In this document: positions 17,369-26,400 of the stretch, piece after piece | Numbering within the stretch: position 1 is the stretch's first letter | How the letters are laid out: each line of letters opens with the position of its first letter | Assembly: GCF_013299185.1 (NCBI RefSeq) | Contig: NZ_JAAFKG010000009.1 | Coordinates: forward strand, 1 to 64,000 | Direction: 5' to 3' | From: Microcoleus sp. bin48.metabat.b7b8b9.023 | GTDB lineage: Bacteria; Cyanobacteriota; Cyanobacteriia; Cyanobacteriales; Microcoleaceae | DNA: 64,000 nt | The notes under the pieces: model-generated | Databases searched by the model: none | What the model was told of the DNA's origin: nothing | Seen by the model: only the letters and a program-made list of their open reading frames with translations | Program-made: the position numbers and the translations under genes

Positions 17369-17929
17369 ATGGTAAGATTGTTTGTGACAACAGCCGTTGC
17401 TGGCATCATGCTCAATATCGCAATTTCGAGCTTCGGATTTGCTGCTTTAATTCGCCCTGTTGTGGGTATGAATCAAACTGCTGTCGCTCTAGAAAGTATG
17501 TTGAACGCCACACAAAAGCCGGCGGCGATCGATTATTCGCGTTTGGGGATTGGCGGTGTGCGTTTGGGGATGTCTGTAGAAGAGGCTAAACGCAAGTTGG
17601 GCAAACCCCAGCGGGATGAAACGAAACCGGGTAGCAAGGCTATGGGTGGCAAGATTCGCACGCTAACCTACTCGAAATTGACGGTAGCAGCCTGGAATGG
17701 CAAAGTTTATTTAATTTCTACTACGAATCCCAAGTACGTAACAACGAGTAGTATTAAGGTAGGAGATAAAAGTCAAAAAGTCCTTAAAACTTACGGTTAC
17801 AGCTCGCAATCGGTGCAGGGTGGAGTGAGTCGGTTGACTTACAGCAACGACCAAAAGGCCTCTAATTTGGTTTTGGAACTTAAGGGCGATCGCGTGCAAA
17901 AGATTATTGTCGGCACGCAACTCAACTAA
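17369..17929 (+). CDS. Exported protein with two BamE/SmpA-like repeats, unknown function
   Basis: 186 residues. The N-terminal hydrophobic segment (FVTTAVAGIMLNIAISSFGFAA) is a probable signal peptide. Two similar units follow: GGVRLGMSVEEAKRKLGKPQ at about 63-82 and SIKVGDKSQKVLKTYGYSS at about 127-145. Each has the G-M/D-S-xx-xV/A-xx-x-G pattern of small BamE-like folds. It may be periplasmic or lipid-facing, but no role can be assigned. ATG 17369 is the only sensible start, since it includes the signal. Confidence 0.65.
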   Translation: MVRLFVTTAVAGIMLNIAISSFGFAALIRPVVGMNQTAVALESMLNATQKPAAIDYSRLGIGGVRLGMSVEEAKRKLGKPQRDETKPGSKAMGGKIRTLTYSKLTVAAWNGKVYLISTTNPKYVTTSSIKVGDKSQKVLKTYGYSSQSVQGGVSRLTYSNDQKASNLVLELKGDRVQKIIVGTQLN

Positions 17930-18050
17930 AATATTGCACAACCCTCCAAAAATCCTTATCTAGAGGTTCGATCGTTCGGACTTCAGTCCTTCTAGCTTCC
18001 GAGGATTTTCAGGTTTGCTCACAACAAGTATTGAGCATCACGGGCAGTCT

Positions 18051-18225
18051 AGGTACGTAGTTGCGCTTGAGCGCTCTTTATATATATAGCGGTTCTCAGA
18101 AAGATTCGCGGACGTTGTTGGGCTTGGGCCCTCTTAGTGGAACTGGTTATATAAGCTATGAGTCATACCTCATCTTTTTGAGAAAGGCTATATATGAAAG
18201 AGCGCTGAAGCGCAACTACGTACCT
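18051..18225. repeat. Composite MITE-like inverted repeat (family B copy 1)
   Basis: Outer arms AGGTACGTAGTTGCGCTT and their near-perfect complement enclose inner arms ATATATAGCGGTTCTCAGAA (18082-) and ATCTTTTTGAGAAAGGCTAT (-18191). The inner part matches copies at 23609-23718 and 47485-47645. It has no coding capacity. It occupies most of the 17930-18254 gap between convergent genes. Confidence 0.7.
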
Positions 18226-18254
18226 ATGGATTAATTCCACACATAAAAAAATAA

Positions 18255-18308
18255 GGTGCGAATTTCGCACCCTACCAGTTAGAAAATAAGGCGCGCAGCG
18301 CGCACCCT
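18255..18308 (-). terminator. Two tandem terminators behind crhR
   Basis: On the minus strand two related hairpins follow the crhR stop. One is GC-rich (GCGCGC arms, 18290-18307) followed by CTTATTTT. The other is GGTGCG-AAATT-CGCACC (18255-18271) followed by TTATTTTTTT. Both share the frame TAGGGTGCG...CTTATTTT, so one may be a copy of the other. Confidence 0.65.
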
Positions 18309-18313
18309 ACTAA

Positions 18314-19786
18314 TTAGCTGTTCTGGGGAACGGGAGCAGGAACGCTCGAACCGACTGAATTAGTCGGCGCGCCAGTCTTAGCCCGCTTCTTGATCAAGAT
18401 TGGCTTGACGCTGTTTTCTCCACCAATAGGGGGATCTTCTTGTTGAGCGTAATCGGCGCCCATCCAAGCCGGACGGCTTTGATCGAAGGCCATTTGCAAA
18501 GCTGCTGCGGCGATCGCATGGGAGTCGTATTCCTCAGACAACTGAGACACCAGAGGTAAGAAAGATGCCATCCGTTCGCCGGCCAAAGCTTCGCGAACCT
18601 TACCCTGCATCTTTTCCAACTGACGAGCTTCTATTTGAGCCCGTGTCGGAATGTTTCGTACAGTCAAGCTCGATCGCACGTGGCGTTCAATCAAGCGCAA
18701 TTTGCGGCGATCCACTGGTTGAATCAGCGTGATCGCAGTTCCTTCGCGGCCAGCCCGGCCCGTGCGTCCGATCCGGTGAACGTAGCTTTCTACGCTATCT
18801 GGCAAATCGTAGTTAATTACGTGAGTCAAGTGATCCACATCCAAACCGCGGGCCGCAATATCAGTCGCCACTACCCAGCGGACTTGACATTGGCGGAACC
18901 GATGCAGCAAACGTTCCCGCTGTGCTTGGTTCAAATTACCGTGATATTCATCAACACTGTGGCCTGCGGCTTGCAGTTGGCTGGTAAGTTCCGCCGCCGA
19001 CTGCCGAGTCCGCACAAAAATCAGCGCCGATTCCGGGTCTTCCATTTCTAGGATTGGCTGCAAAGCTTTTGCCTTAGACCAGCCGCGGGGAACCATGTAC
19101 ACGCCTTGGCTGATGCGTTTCGGCGTTGCTTTTGGTTGTTCTACGGTGACGTTGACTGGGTTGCGCAAATGCCGCGCTACCAATTTCCGAATAGAAGCTT
19201 CCATCGTCGCCGAGAAAAATGCCGTTTGACGGTCTTTTGGTGCAGCATCCAAGATTCTTTCCACATCTTGGATAAAGCCCATGCTCAGCATTTCGTCAGC
19301 TTCATCCAAAACCAGCCACTGTACCTTGTCGAGTTTCAGGCTGCCGCGGCTGAGCATATCCAATATGCGTCCGGGTGTACCGACAACAATGTGAACGCCG
19401 CGCTTCAAACGCTGCATTTGGCGATCGATCGATTGACCGCCGTACACTGTCAGAACTTGCAGAGAGCGACCGAGTTTTACCGGGCCCTCGCTGCTGATAC
19501 CGCTCAAATCGCGGATAGCTTCAGTTACCTGCATCGCCAATTCACGAGTCGGTGTCAGCACCAATGCTTGTACCGCTGTTACATCTAAATCAATCCGCTC
19601 CAAGATGGGCAACGAGAATGCTGCCGTTTTGCCCGTTCCAGTTTGAGCTTGACCCACAACGTCGCGGCCTGCTAGCAGGTGCGGAATTGCTTGTACTTGG
19701 ATGGGAGTAGGTTCTGTAAAGCCGAGTGTTTCCAGATGGAGAACGAGTTCTTCGGAAAGACCCAAACCTTCAAACAATAAATTCAT
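18314..19786 (-). CDS. crhR: DEAD-box RNA helicase, CrhR/CsdA type
   Basis: 490 residues. The helicase core is complete: Q motif GFTEPTPIQVQAI, motif I AQTGTGKT, Ia PTRELAMQ, Ib TPGR, II DEAD in VLDEADEML, III SAT, IV LIFVRTR, V ATDIAARGLD and VI HRIGRTGRAG. An RNA-binding C-terminal region covers about 365-490. Length and domain order fit the cyanobacterial redox/cold-responsive CrhR, which unwinds and anneals RNA and helps ribosome maturation at low temperature. GGAGA lies before the ATG. Other DEAD-box paralogues are possible, so the symbol is a family-level call. Confidence 0.85.
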   Translation of the reverse strand: MNLLFEGLGLSEELVLHLETLGFTEPTPIQVQAIPHLLAGRDVVGQAQTGTGKTAAFSLPILERIDLDVTAVQALVLTPTRELAMQVTEAIRDLSGISSEGPVKLGRSLQVLTVYGGQSIDRQMQRLKRGVHIVVGTPGRILDMLSRGSLKLDKVQWLVLDEADEMLSMGFIQDVERILDAAPKDRQTAFFSATMEASIRKLVARHLRNPVNVTVEQPKATPKRISQGVYMVPRGWSKAKALQPILEMEDPESALIFVRTRQSAAELTSQLQAAGHSVDEYHGNLNQAQRERLLHRFRQCQVRWVVATDIAARGLDVDHLTHVINYDLPDSVESYVHRIGRTGRAGREGTAITLIQPVDRRKLRLIERHVRSSLTVRNIPTRAQIEARQLEKMQGKVREALAGERMASFLPLVSQLSEEYDSHAIAAAALQMAFDQSRPAWMGADYAQQEDPPIGGENSVKPILIKKRAKTGAPTNSVGSSVPAPVPQNS

Positions 19787-20835
19787 TAATTCTCCTAATA
19801 ACGAGTCTTAGCCTTCTAAGTTGCCCAACTCGGATGCGGATTTCTGCTCTAGGGCAGGAACTCATTGTGAGTTCTGTATGGTGCTGCGCCTGCGCGCACC
19901 TTTTCAAATAGCAATCGAGTATAGGGCAGCTCCGTCGATGGTGACTAATTTACCGATTCGACAGCCGTCTTTGATTTTCTGACATCACCGATACCAACCG
20001 CCAGCGGTGGGGTTATCGGCTTCCAACATTCTTTAAACAGTACATTGGACTTCCTTTGAGGTACTTGCAAGCTTTCTCTCTAGGGCATTTTATAGTGAGG
20101 ATGATGACCAGCCCCACTTTACTACATATATAGTAGTTACAGTTTTGTTGGTTCAGGCGCTATCCCGCAATCCGTCGCCTGCGGGATTCAACAGGGAATG
20201 TAGCGACCGTCAGTCGATTTTAGATTTTAGATTTTAGATTTTAGATTTACTCCACAGATGAATCTGGCAGCTTGAACTAGCGTCTAAAATTTTAACCTCT
20301 CTACTCCTGGCGTCGGCGGCTTCTATCCGTTTTTGGACTACCGTTACCGCCTATCCATCTCAACACTCTTTCGGGATACCGTTGTGGTGTAGGGCGGACG
20401 GCGAAGCAATCTCAAATTTTCCCCGCTTATTTCTGGCTTGTTATCATCATAACTCTTTACATTCAGAAACAAAACATTAAATTCGTTAAAATTCTCCGAT
20501 CGTTCTGTAGAGATAACCGCACCCCGACGGGGCGGGTCGATTGCCAGAGAGGGGGTAAAAAAGTTTACAGCCCCTTTTCTACATATCTTTGCACAATCTT
20601 GCACTAATGGTTACTTTTCCTGAACAATCCGCTAATCGTTTTGGCTGGTGTCCGGTTTTTTTCGCCACACCGTCTGAGGCGACAATTCCAGCAACACTTA
20701 GAGTTTGACCCGCCTACAGACGGATACTTGCTTTCCGACACGAGCGTCAGAGTCGATCGCAAAGTTTTAGACTTAAAATTCAAGCTCGCAGATTCACTGC
20801 CCTGCAAATCAATTCTTTAATCTAAAATCCCAAAT
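19787..20835. other. Long gene-poor leader region upstream of crhR
   Basis: About 1 kb without a convincing gene between two minus-strand genes. It probably contains the crhR promoter and a long 5' leader. A symmetrical ACTACATATATAGTAGT lies at 20121-20137, and an ATTTTAG-type element at 20211-20293. Two minus-strand frames (20344-20604, 20604-20807) look like chance openings. Confidence 0.4.
20211..20293 (+). repeat. ATTTTAG dispersed element, copy 1
   Basis: GTCAGTCGATTTTAGATTTT with four ATTTTAG-like units is followed by a small hairpin around CAGATGAATCTG and a closing TCTAAAATTTT. The same order recurs at 30821-30899 (minus) and 62171-62271 (plus). Shorter ATTTTAG runs lie near 13980, 30285 and 43916. 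Confidence 0.65.
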
Positions 20836-22158
20836 CTAAAATCCAAAAGCGACTTGACCGTAGAGGTCGTAGATATCTGAACTCGTAATTTTCACAGGTA
20901 CGATCGATCCCAGCCGTGCTTCTCCTGTCACATAGACGAGTCCATCTACTTCTGGGGAGAATCGGGCGGATCTACCAATCAACTCGCCTGTCTCTGGTTG
21001 TTCTTGTTCTATCAGGACATCAACTACCTGACCGACAGATGCTTGATTCTTTTTCAATGATATAGGTTGTTGTGCCGCCATTACTGCATTGCGCCAAGTT
21101 TCCATTGTTTCTGGTGGCAGTTGATTTGGCAAACTGTAGGCTGGCGTGCCTTCTTCGGCGGAAAATGTGAATACTCCGACGTGATCGAATTCGTGGCGCT
21201 TGACAAATTCTAGCAAGTGTGCTGCGTGTTCGTCGGTTTCGCCGGGGAAGCCAACTATGAAAGTTGTCCGCATGACGGCGTTGGGAATTGATGCTTTCAG
21301 CCGATCGACTATAGCATCATTGATCCCAGCTTGAAAAGGTCGATTCATCGCCCGCAGAATTTCGGGATGGGAATGTTGCAGGGGTAAATCCAAATATGGC
21401 AAAACGTTGTGAGTTTCGCAGATTGCCGCCACAACTTGGGGAGTCAAACCTGTAGGATAGGCGTAGTGCATCCGAATCCAAGGCACATCTACTTCACCCA
21501 AAGCCCGGAGTAATTCGGCTAGTTTCGGTTCGCCATAAATATCTTTGCCGTAGTTGGTGGTAATTTGAGAAATTAAGATAATTTCCTTTACCCCTTCGGA
21601 GGCTAATTGCTTAGCTTCGGCGACAATAGATTCTATGGTGCGCGATCGTTGATTTCCGCGCAAGTGCGGGATAATGCAAAAAGCGCAACGGTAGTCACAG
21701 CCTTCGGCTATTCGCAGATAAGCAACACCTTCCGATGTTGTGCGGTAGCGGGGAGTAGTTTCATCAGCGATGTAAGTTGGTTCGGCAGAGACGAGAGAAA
21801 CGCGATCGCCCTTTTCGACCCTTTGCATTACATCGACGATTTTATGATAGTCGCCGGTGCCGACAATGGCGACGGCTTCCGGCAATTCGTCGAGCAATTG
21901 CTGCTGAAAGTGTTGTGCCATGCAGCCAGTGATGACTACTTTTTTATTAGCTTCGGCTAGTTCTACCAAGGTGCGGACTGATTCTTCTCGCGCAGCTTGG
22001 ATAAAACTGCAAGTATTGACGACGACATAATCGGCTAATTCTTCATTAGAATCGACTTCATAGCCTGCTTGGGCCAGCAAGCCAATCATGTGTTCGGTAT
22101 CAATGCGATTTTTTTCGCAGCCGAGGTGTGTAAATGCGATCGTTGGCTTCGTTGCCAT
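20836..22158 (-). CDS. rimO: Ribosomal protein S12 methylthiotransferase RimO
   Basis: 440 residues with the three MiaB/RimO parts. The N-terminal UPF0004 domain carries cysteines in [17 protein letters not shown] and ITGCMAQ for one 4Fe-4S cluster. The radical-SAM core has CxxxCxxC in [16 protein letters not shown], and the C-terminus is a TRAM domain. LGCEKNRID and the overall length favour RimO over MiaB (which has GCQMN). RimO methylthiolates an Asp of ribosomal protein S12. The gene stands alone on the minus strand. Confidence 0.92.
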   Translation of the reverse strand: MATKPTIAFTHLGCEKNRIDTEHMIGLLAQAGYEVDSNEELADYVVVNTCSFIQAAREESVRTLVELAEANKKVVITGCMAQHFQQQLLDELPEAVAIVGTGDYHKIVDVMQRVEKGDRVSLVSAEPTYIADETTPRYRTTSEGVAYLRIAEGCDYRCAFCIIPHLRGNQRSRTIESIVAEAKQLASEGVKEIILISQITTNYGKDIYGEPKLAELLRALGEVDVPWIRMHYAYPTGLTPQVVAAICETHNVLPYLDLPLQHSHPEILRAMNRPFQAGINDAIVDRLKASIPNAVMRTTFIVGFPGETDEHAAHLLEFVKRHEFDHVGVFTFSAEEGTPAYSLPNQLPPETMETWRNAVMAAQQPISLKKNQASVGQVVDVLIEQEQPETGELIGRSARFSPEVDGLVYVTGEARLGSIVPVKITSSDIYDLYGQVAFGF

Positions 22159-22261
22159 GCAGTAATATTTGCTGTTGCGCTATTTTCGAGAACGTTTTAT
22201 GGTATCACACAATTTGATAAATTGCAATGTGTCGGTGGATGCGATCGGGGAATTCAGATGA

Positions 22262-22312
22262 TTCGGCGGTTGAAACCGCTACTATACAAACAAAGTCCGC
22301 CTCCGCGGACTA
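22262..22312. repeat. Twin small hairpins in the rimO upstream gap
   Basis: GGCGGTTGAAACCGC is followed about 15 bp later by AGTCCGCCTCCGCGGACT. The first unit resembles the hairpin at 47206-47221, and the second resembles one near 17262. They are dispersed intergenic hairpins of unknown role. Confidence 0.4.
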
Positions 22313-22326
22313 AGAAATAAAGGCTG

Positions 22327-22566
22327 TCAACTGTCAACTAAAGTGATATCCCAGAGCGATCGTTCTTCAAGTTCTTCTTGCCAAGCTTCGGGGTTATTGC
22401 GTAGAGCGATGTAAGCTTGGTTGGCTGTTTCTAGAAACTGTTGTCTTCGGTATTGTTCGATGGCTTGTTCGAGAACTGCTTGGATTGATTTTCCAGAGTT
22501 TGCGGAGAGTTCTGCGAGGATTGTATAAGATGTATTTGCGATCGTAACTGTAGAAGTTTGATTCAT
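22327..22566 (-). CDS. Orphan ribbon-helix-helix antitoxin-like protein
   Basis: 79 residues. An N-terminal beta strand (TVTIANTSYTILAEL) and two helices (SIQAVLEQAIEQYRRQQFLE) match a small MetJ/Arc-like DNA-binding antitoxin fold. The tail ALRNNPEAWQEELEERSLWD is typical of cyanobacterial antitoxins that normally precede a MazF/PemK-like toxin. There is no toxin frame downstream before rimO (168 bp) or upstream, so it appears solitary. It could be a remnant or could act on a toxin elsewhere. Confidence 0.65.
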   Translation of the reverse strand: MNQTSTVTIANTSYTILAELSANSGKSIQAVLEQAIEQYRRQQFLETANQAYIALRNNPEAWQEELEERSLWDITLVDS

Positions 22567-22811
22567 GTTAGTTTTTTACTTACCTCAACGTTACCCAACT
22601 ATTATAACTCGTATTGAAGACAAATTTTCCTCAAGCGACTCGATACATCGGATTGAACTCCGAACGATTTAAAGAAACTAAATTCATAAATAGGAATAAG
22701 CTGTTCTGTATTTAAACTGCACAGTCAAAATTTGATAAAGTTCTTGTGGGGTCGGCCAGAAAGCCCGCACAAAAAATGCAATTTAGATGTCGAACAGCTT
22801 ACCAGCTTTAG

Positions 22812-23435
22812 CTAGTTCGGCAAGCCAGCCCGAAAAATCTGCTCTGCTGTTAGTTTCAATTCTGGAAAAGCCAGCGACTCAATCCTCTCGCTTCCCCTAA
22901 ATTGTTTGACCTGATACTCTCCATCTACTAATTGATAAACCGAAAGTGTGGGCTGTTTGGGATTGCCGATAAACTTGCGACCACCCAAACCGAGATAGTC
23001 TACAATCCAGTATTCGGGAATCCCCATTTCTTCGTAGTCAGAGGCCTTGAAAAAATAATCATCCCGCCAGTTCGTGCTGACAACCTCTACAGCCAATCGC
23101 ACCGAAGAGCCCATCGTGATGACGGATTCTTTTTTCCAGCGTGGTTCATTTGCAAGTGCGGTTCTGTCTAGGACTATTACGTCTGGCTGATAACCTGCTT
23201 CGTCACGGGAAAGCTTGAGTAAACAGTCACCTGGAATTGAGTATGGTAATTCACGACGGTCAATTTCAACTGCTAGTTTTGAGTTTATAAAACCCGTAAC
23301 TTCCGAATGGTCGCCGGTTCCTAAAGGCATTTCGACAATTACTCCATTGTGTAGTTCGTACTTATGAACAGAGTTTTCTGGATACCAAGCAACGAACTCA
23401 TCAAACGTGATTGTTTTCGATATGGTTTGGATCAT
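22812..23435 (-). CDS. Uma2 family (DUF820) restriction-endonuclease-fold protein
   Basis: 207 residues with the DUF820 pattern: TFDEFVAWYPENSVHKYELHNGVIVEM, GTGDHSEVTGFINSKL, YQPDVIVLDRTAL (PD motif), VRLAVEVVSTNWRDDYFFKA (E-V on the next strand, then K) and MGIPEYWIVDYLG. The fold is that of PD-(D/E)XK nucleases. Dozens of copies per genome are normal in filamentous cyanobacteria, and their role is unknown, though spread by transposition has been proposed. A decayed relative lies at 28931-29614. Confidence 0.85.
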   Translation of the reverse strand: MIQTISKTITFDEFVAWYPENSVHKYELHNGVIVEMPLGTGDHSEVTGFINSKLAVEIDRRELPYSIPGDCLLKLSRDEAGYQPDVIVLDRTALANEPRWKKESVITMGSSVRLAVEVVSTNWRDDYFFKASDYEEMGIPEYWIVDYLGLGGRKFIGNPKQPTLSVYQLVDGEYQVKQFRGSERIESLAFPELKLTAEQIFRAGLPN

Positions 23436-23608
23436 GTTGCGGTTTCCTCTGTTGTCTGGTGATTAGTATGCGGAAAGCTAGAAGATGACACAATACTTTT
23501 CCGCATTTTGCGGAAAAGTATTGACATAATAACTGGAGTTTGCTAAAATTTAACGCCCACACTCTAAAAATACCGATCGCGCCGATCGACTGAATCTAAA
23601 AGTATCCA

Positions 23609-23718
23609 CATATAGCCTTTCTCAAAAAGATGAGGTATGACTGACAGCTTACATAACCACTTAAACTAAGAGGGCTGAAGCCCAACAACGTACCTAATCT
23701 TTCACTCGATCCGCTATA
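23609..23718 (-). repeat. MITE-like family B copy 2
   Basis: Begins TATAGCCTTTCTCAAAAAGA and ends near CCGCTATA. It runs in reverse orientation to the inner part of the element at 18082-18195, sharing GATGAGGTATGACT, ACTAAGAGGGC and AAGCCCAACAACGT. It fills most of the 23436-23790 gap, which otherwise holds a weak TCACAAATTTTGTGA hairpin (23741-23755) behind mysD. Confidence 0.7.
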
Positions 23719-23790
23719 AGGTCTTGATACGATCATTATTTCACAAATTTTGTGATGTTTTAGCTACTCCGATCGCAAACTCAGCCTGAG

Positions 23791-24816
23791 TCATCTCTGC
23801 AAAGCATTTTGCAACATACTGTCAAAAAAACTATCGAGAGAAGTTCCCGATGCTTTCGTCATCGCAGAAAGCACACTTTTCTGAGCAAAAGAACAATATA
23901 ATCCGGCTTCCAAAAACCAAGGTTTTCCCTGCGGATCGATGCGAAAATCAAATAGACTATAATCTCGACATCCCAAAGCAATATGGGATTTTCTCGCCAT
24001 ATCCCAAACTCTCTCCGTAATCGGATCGCTCTTGTCAACAATCCACGACTTGGTAATATTCTTAGAGGTCAAGCTCAAGTGGCCATCGTCATTTTGTTTG
24101 AGCTTATCAGCATAACTCCTAATCGGCTTCGTATCAGGATCTAGAGCATACTCTTCCAGTGGCAAACAGACTAACTCGCCTGCTTTGACGATAATTCCAC
24201 AGCGAACTTCTCTACCCAATTCAATGAATTTTTCTACTAGCACTTCATCTGAATGAGTTAATGCTGTCTGCAAAGCTGCATCATAGTCAGCAGCATTTTT
24301 CACGAAAGCCACTCCAATGGAATTATCACTATTCACTGGCTTAAGTACGGCTGGGAAATCGATCGCAGTTCGATCGCCCCTACGGACAATTTCTCCCAAC
24401 GGTACACTCACCCCAGCGGCTGCTACTACTGCTTTAGCCTTCGCTTTATCCGCCACCAGCGCCATCAACTCTGCGGGATTACCCACATAGGGAATACTCA
24501 GCAGATCGAACAAACTGCGGTATTGAGTCATGCCTGGAATGCAAAACATCTGGGGGATCGTTACGTCAATTTTGAGGTCGCTCAGCACCTGCACAGCCCC
24601 CGCTAAGGACATGGGATTAGCCGCCTCGATCGCACTTTTATCCAGAGATGTCGGAAAACGCCAAGTGCGATCGGGAGAAACATAGGCAATATGAAATTCA
24701 TACAGTGCTGAATTAGCCGTATTCTCCAAACAATCTTGGGCGTAAAGTCGCGACAAATCGCAGTAAAAATCACTGACTGCCGATCCAACTAAATGCAAAA
24801 CTCTTAATACTGACAT
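23791..24816 (-). CDS. mysD: MysD, D-Ala-D-Ala ligase-like mycosporine-like amino acid ligase
   Basis: About 341 residues with the ATP-grasp fold of Ddl. The N-terminus is MSVLRVLHLVGSAVSDFYCD, IPYVGNPAELMALVADKAKA resembles the Ddl start of the ATP lobe, and FPAVLKPVNSDNSIGV and VEKFIELGREVRCGI provide ATP contacts. In known pathways MysD condenses serine, threonine or another amino acid onto mycosporine-glycine to give shinorine, porphyra-334 and similar UV-screening imines. AGGAGGAG precedes ATG 24816; the frame opens two codons earlier at a TTG. It is the last gene of mysABCD, with only 2 bp between the mysC stop and the mysD start. Which amino acid it uses cannot be read from the sequence. 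Confidence 0.9.
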   Translation of the reverse strand: MSVLRVLHLVGSAVSDFYCDLSRLYAQDCLENTANSALYEFHIAYVSPDRTWRFPTSLDKSAIEAANPMSLAGAVQVLSDLKIDVTIPQMFCIPGMTQYRSLFDLLSIPYVGNPAELMALVADKAKAKAVVAAAGVSVPLGEIVRRGDRTAIDFPAVLKPVNSDNSIGVAFVKNAADYDAALQTALTHSDEVLVEKFIELGREVRCGIIVKAGELVCLPLEEYALDPDTKPIRSYADKLKQNDDGHLSLTSKNITKSWIVDKSDPITERVWDMARKSHIALGCRDYSLFDFRIDPQGKPWFLEAGLYCSFAQKSVLSAMTKASGTSLDSFFDSMLQNALQR

Positions 24817-24818
24817 CC

Positions 24819-26210
24819 TCAATCTCCTCCTATTTCCACAAGTTTGCCAATATTAAAATCAATCCGAATCCACTCTTTCGGCTTCTGCAAATTTCCCCAC
24901 AATAACAAGGGAATTTGCCAATGATGCACCATCAAAAATGGTAATGGATCGTTCCAATCGAAGATGGCATCTTTACCTTGGGCAATAATTTGTAACCGCT
25001 CAGAAACTAGCTTTGGTGACGACAAATTAGTCACCAATCGCCAAATTTCGTGGTAAATCCAGTAAGTCGGGCGGCTAGATGCTAAGGGCTGCACAGTTTC
25101 TGGTAGCGGATTCGGATCTAAATAAGCCTTAGCGACATCGGGATGGTTGTAAAACATCGTGATGGCTGAATGGGTGCGAGGATTGCATTCGATCGCATAA
25201 ATCTCTCCATCATCCGCCGCCTGCATGAAATCAAAGGAAACTTGTCCAGTCAAATTGAGGCTTTTGACAAATTGACGGATCCAATTTTCGATATCCGGGC
25301 GATCGACATTTTCATAGTTTACCTGAAATGCCGATGATTCACAGCAACAGTGCAATTGAACGTGACCATTACGGATGGTACTGTGAGTACAAAACTCTTG
25401 TCCCGGAATATACTCTTGCATAATCCAAGGTTTACTCTCAGAAATTGGTAAAGACTTGACAAAAGTGGCTGTTTCGGCTGGAGTTTCGCAGGGTAATTTA
25501 GTTAAGTTTAACCTGCGAATAGAATCGTAGGGAATACTTTTGATAATGTATTTGCGCCGTGCACCAGTGAAGTCAAAATCGATTACTTGTTGGGGATTGG
25601 TAATCAGGTAGGACTTGGGAACTCGCAGCCCCAAGGCTTCCGCAGCGGTAGCAAATGTATATTTATCATCCAATCGTTGCAGCGTTTCCACATCGACGTG
25701 CATTACCATACAGTGGGGAGAAAGTACGCTTTGGACTGCGGCATCGTAGTAACTGGCGACGGGGCTACAGACTGGTACATAGACATTAACTTTCTCTTGT
25801 TGGACGATTTTCAAGAGTGCTTGGGGGTATTCCTCTGTCTGGGGATTTGGTACTGTGTAAAAGCGATCGACTGCCCAAGAGTAGCGATGGCCGGTGAGCC
25901 AGTATTTCTCGGTTTCTATCAAAATTACCCGATGACCGGCCCTGTGGAACGATCGCGCTAGCTGTAATGCCTTAGTCATCTTGCCGCCACTGATTAAAAT
26001 CGTTTGGGGAGTGGCTAGGTGCGATCGCGACTGGAACGGTTTAGTGAGTATGGCTCTGAGTAAGGCTATAATTGTCAAACCGAGATTCAGAGGCATTACT
26101 AATAGCAATAAAGTCAAAGTTGCTAGGGTTTTAAGTGCTATTTGAAAGCGCCGATTTCCCGCATTTATTTTCTGTTCAGATGGCATCGCTGCAACTGAAA
26201 TTGTTTTCAT
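24819..26210 (-). CDS. mysC: MysC, ATP-grasp mycosporine-glycine synthase
   Basis: 463 residues. An N-terminal hydrophobic segment (TLATLTLLLLVMPLNLGLTI) is followed by an ATP-grasp ligase. Recognisable parts are TILISGGKMTKALQLARSFH, RRKYIIKSIPYDSIRR, KPWIMQEYIPGQEFCTHST and the metal-binding EIYAIECNPRTHSAITMFY. MysC links glycine to 4-deoxygadusol to give mycosporine-glycine, with ATP consumed through a phosphorylated intermediate. The N-terminal helix suggests membrane association, as in other cyanobacterial MysC. It is separated from mysB by 190 bp that contain a 94-bp inverted-repeat element, the only large gap in the cluster. Confidence 0.9.
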   Translation of the reverse strand: MKTISVAAMPSEQKINAGNRRFQIALKTLATLTLLLLVMPLNLGLTIIALLRAILTKPFQSRSHLATPQTILISGGKMTKALQLARSFHRAGHRVILIETEKYWLTGHRYSWAVDRFYTVPNPQTEEYPQALLKIVQQEKVNVYVPVCSPVASYYDAAVQSVLSPHCMVMHVDVETLQRLDDKYTFATAAEALGLRVPKSYLITNPQQVIDFDFTGARRKYIIKSIPYDSIRRLNLTKLPCETPAETATFVKSLPISESKPWIMQEYIPGQEFCTHSTIRNGHVQLHCCCESSAFQVNYENVDRPDIENWIRQFVKSLNLTGQVSFDFMQAADDGEIYAIECNPRTHSAITMFYNHPDVAKAYLDPNPLPETVQPLASSRPTYWIYHEIWRLVTNLSSPKLVSERLQIIAQGKDAIFDWNDPLPFLMVHHWQIPLLLWGNLQKPKEWIRIDFNIGKLVEIGGD

Positions 26211-26266
26211 AATAATTTTCTAGTATGACAGTAAAAATTTTCCTAATACTAAATCAACGGACTATC

Positions 26267-26360
26267 GCCACAGATTAGATCCCCCTAAATCCCCCTTAAT
26301 AAGGGGGACTTTGAGAATTGCTCTTGTCCCCCCCTTATTAAGGGGGATCTAATCTGTGGC
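26267..26360. mobile_element. 94-bp MITE with perfect 20-bp terminal inverted repeats, inside the mys cluster
   Basis: The ends GCCACAGATTAGATCCCCCT and AGGGGGATCTAATCTGTGGC are exact reverse complements. Inside, CCCCCTTAATAAGGGGG and a second CCCCCTTATTAAGGGGG make further hairpins. It is non-coding. It lies between mysB and mysC, so its RNA would fold strongly in the operon transcript. The element at 10177-10465 is related. Confidence 0.75.
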
Positions 26361-26400
26361 TAGAAAATAGCCCCTAAAAACGATCGATCGCGACTTTTAT

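Noticed and set aside
20344-20807. Two minus-strand frames between rimO and crhR
   Set aside because: No family resemblance, no ribosome sites, and composition like the surrounding spacer.
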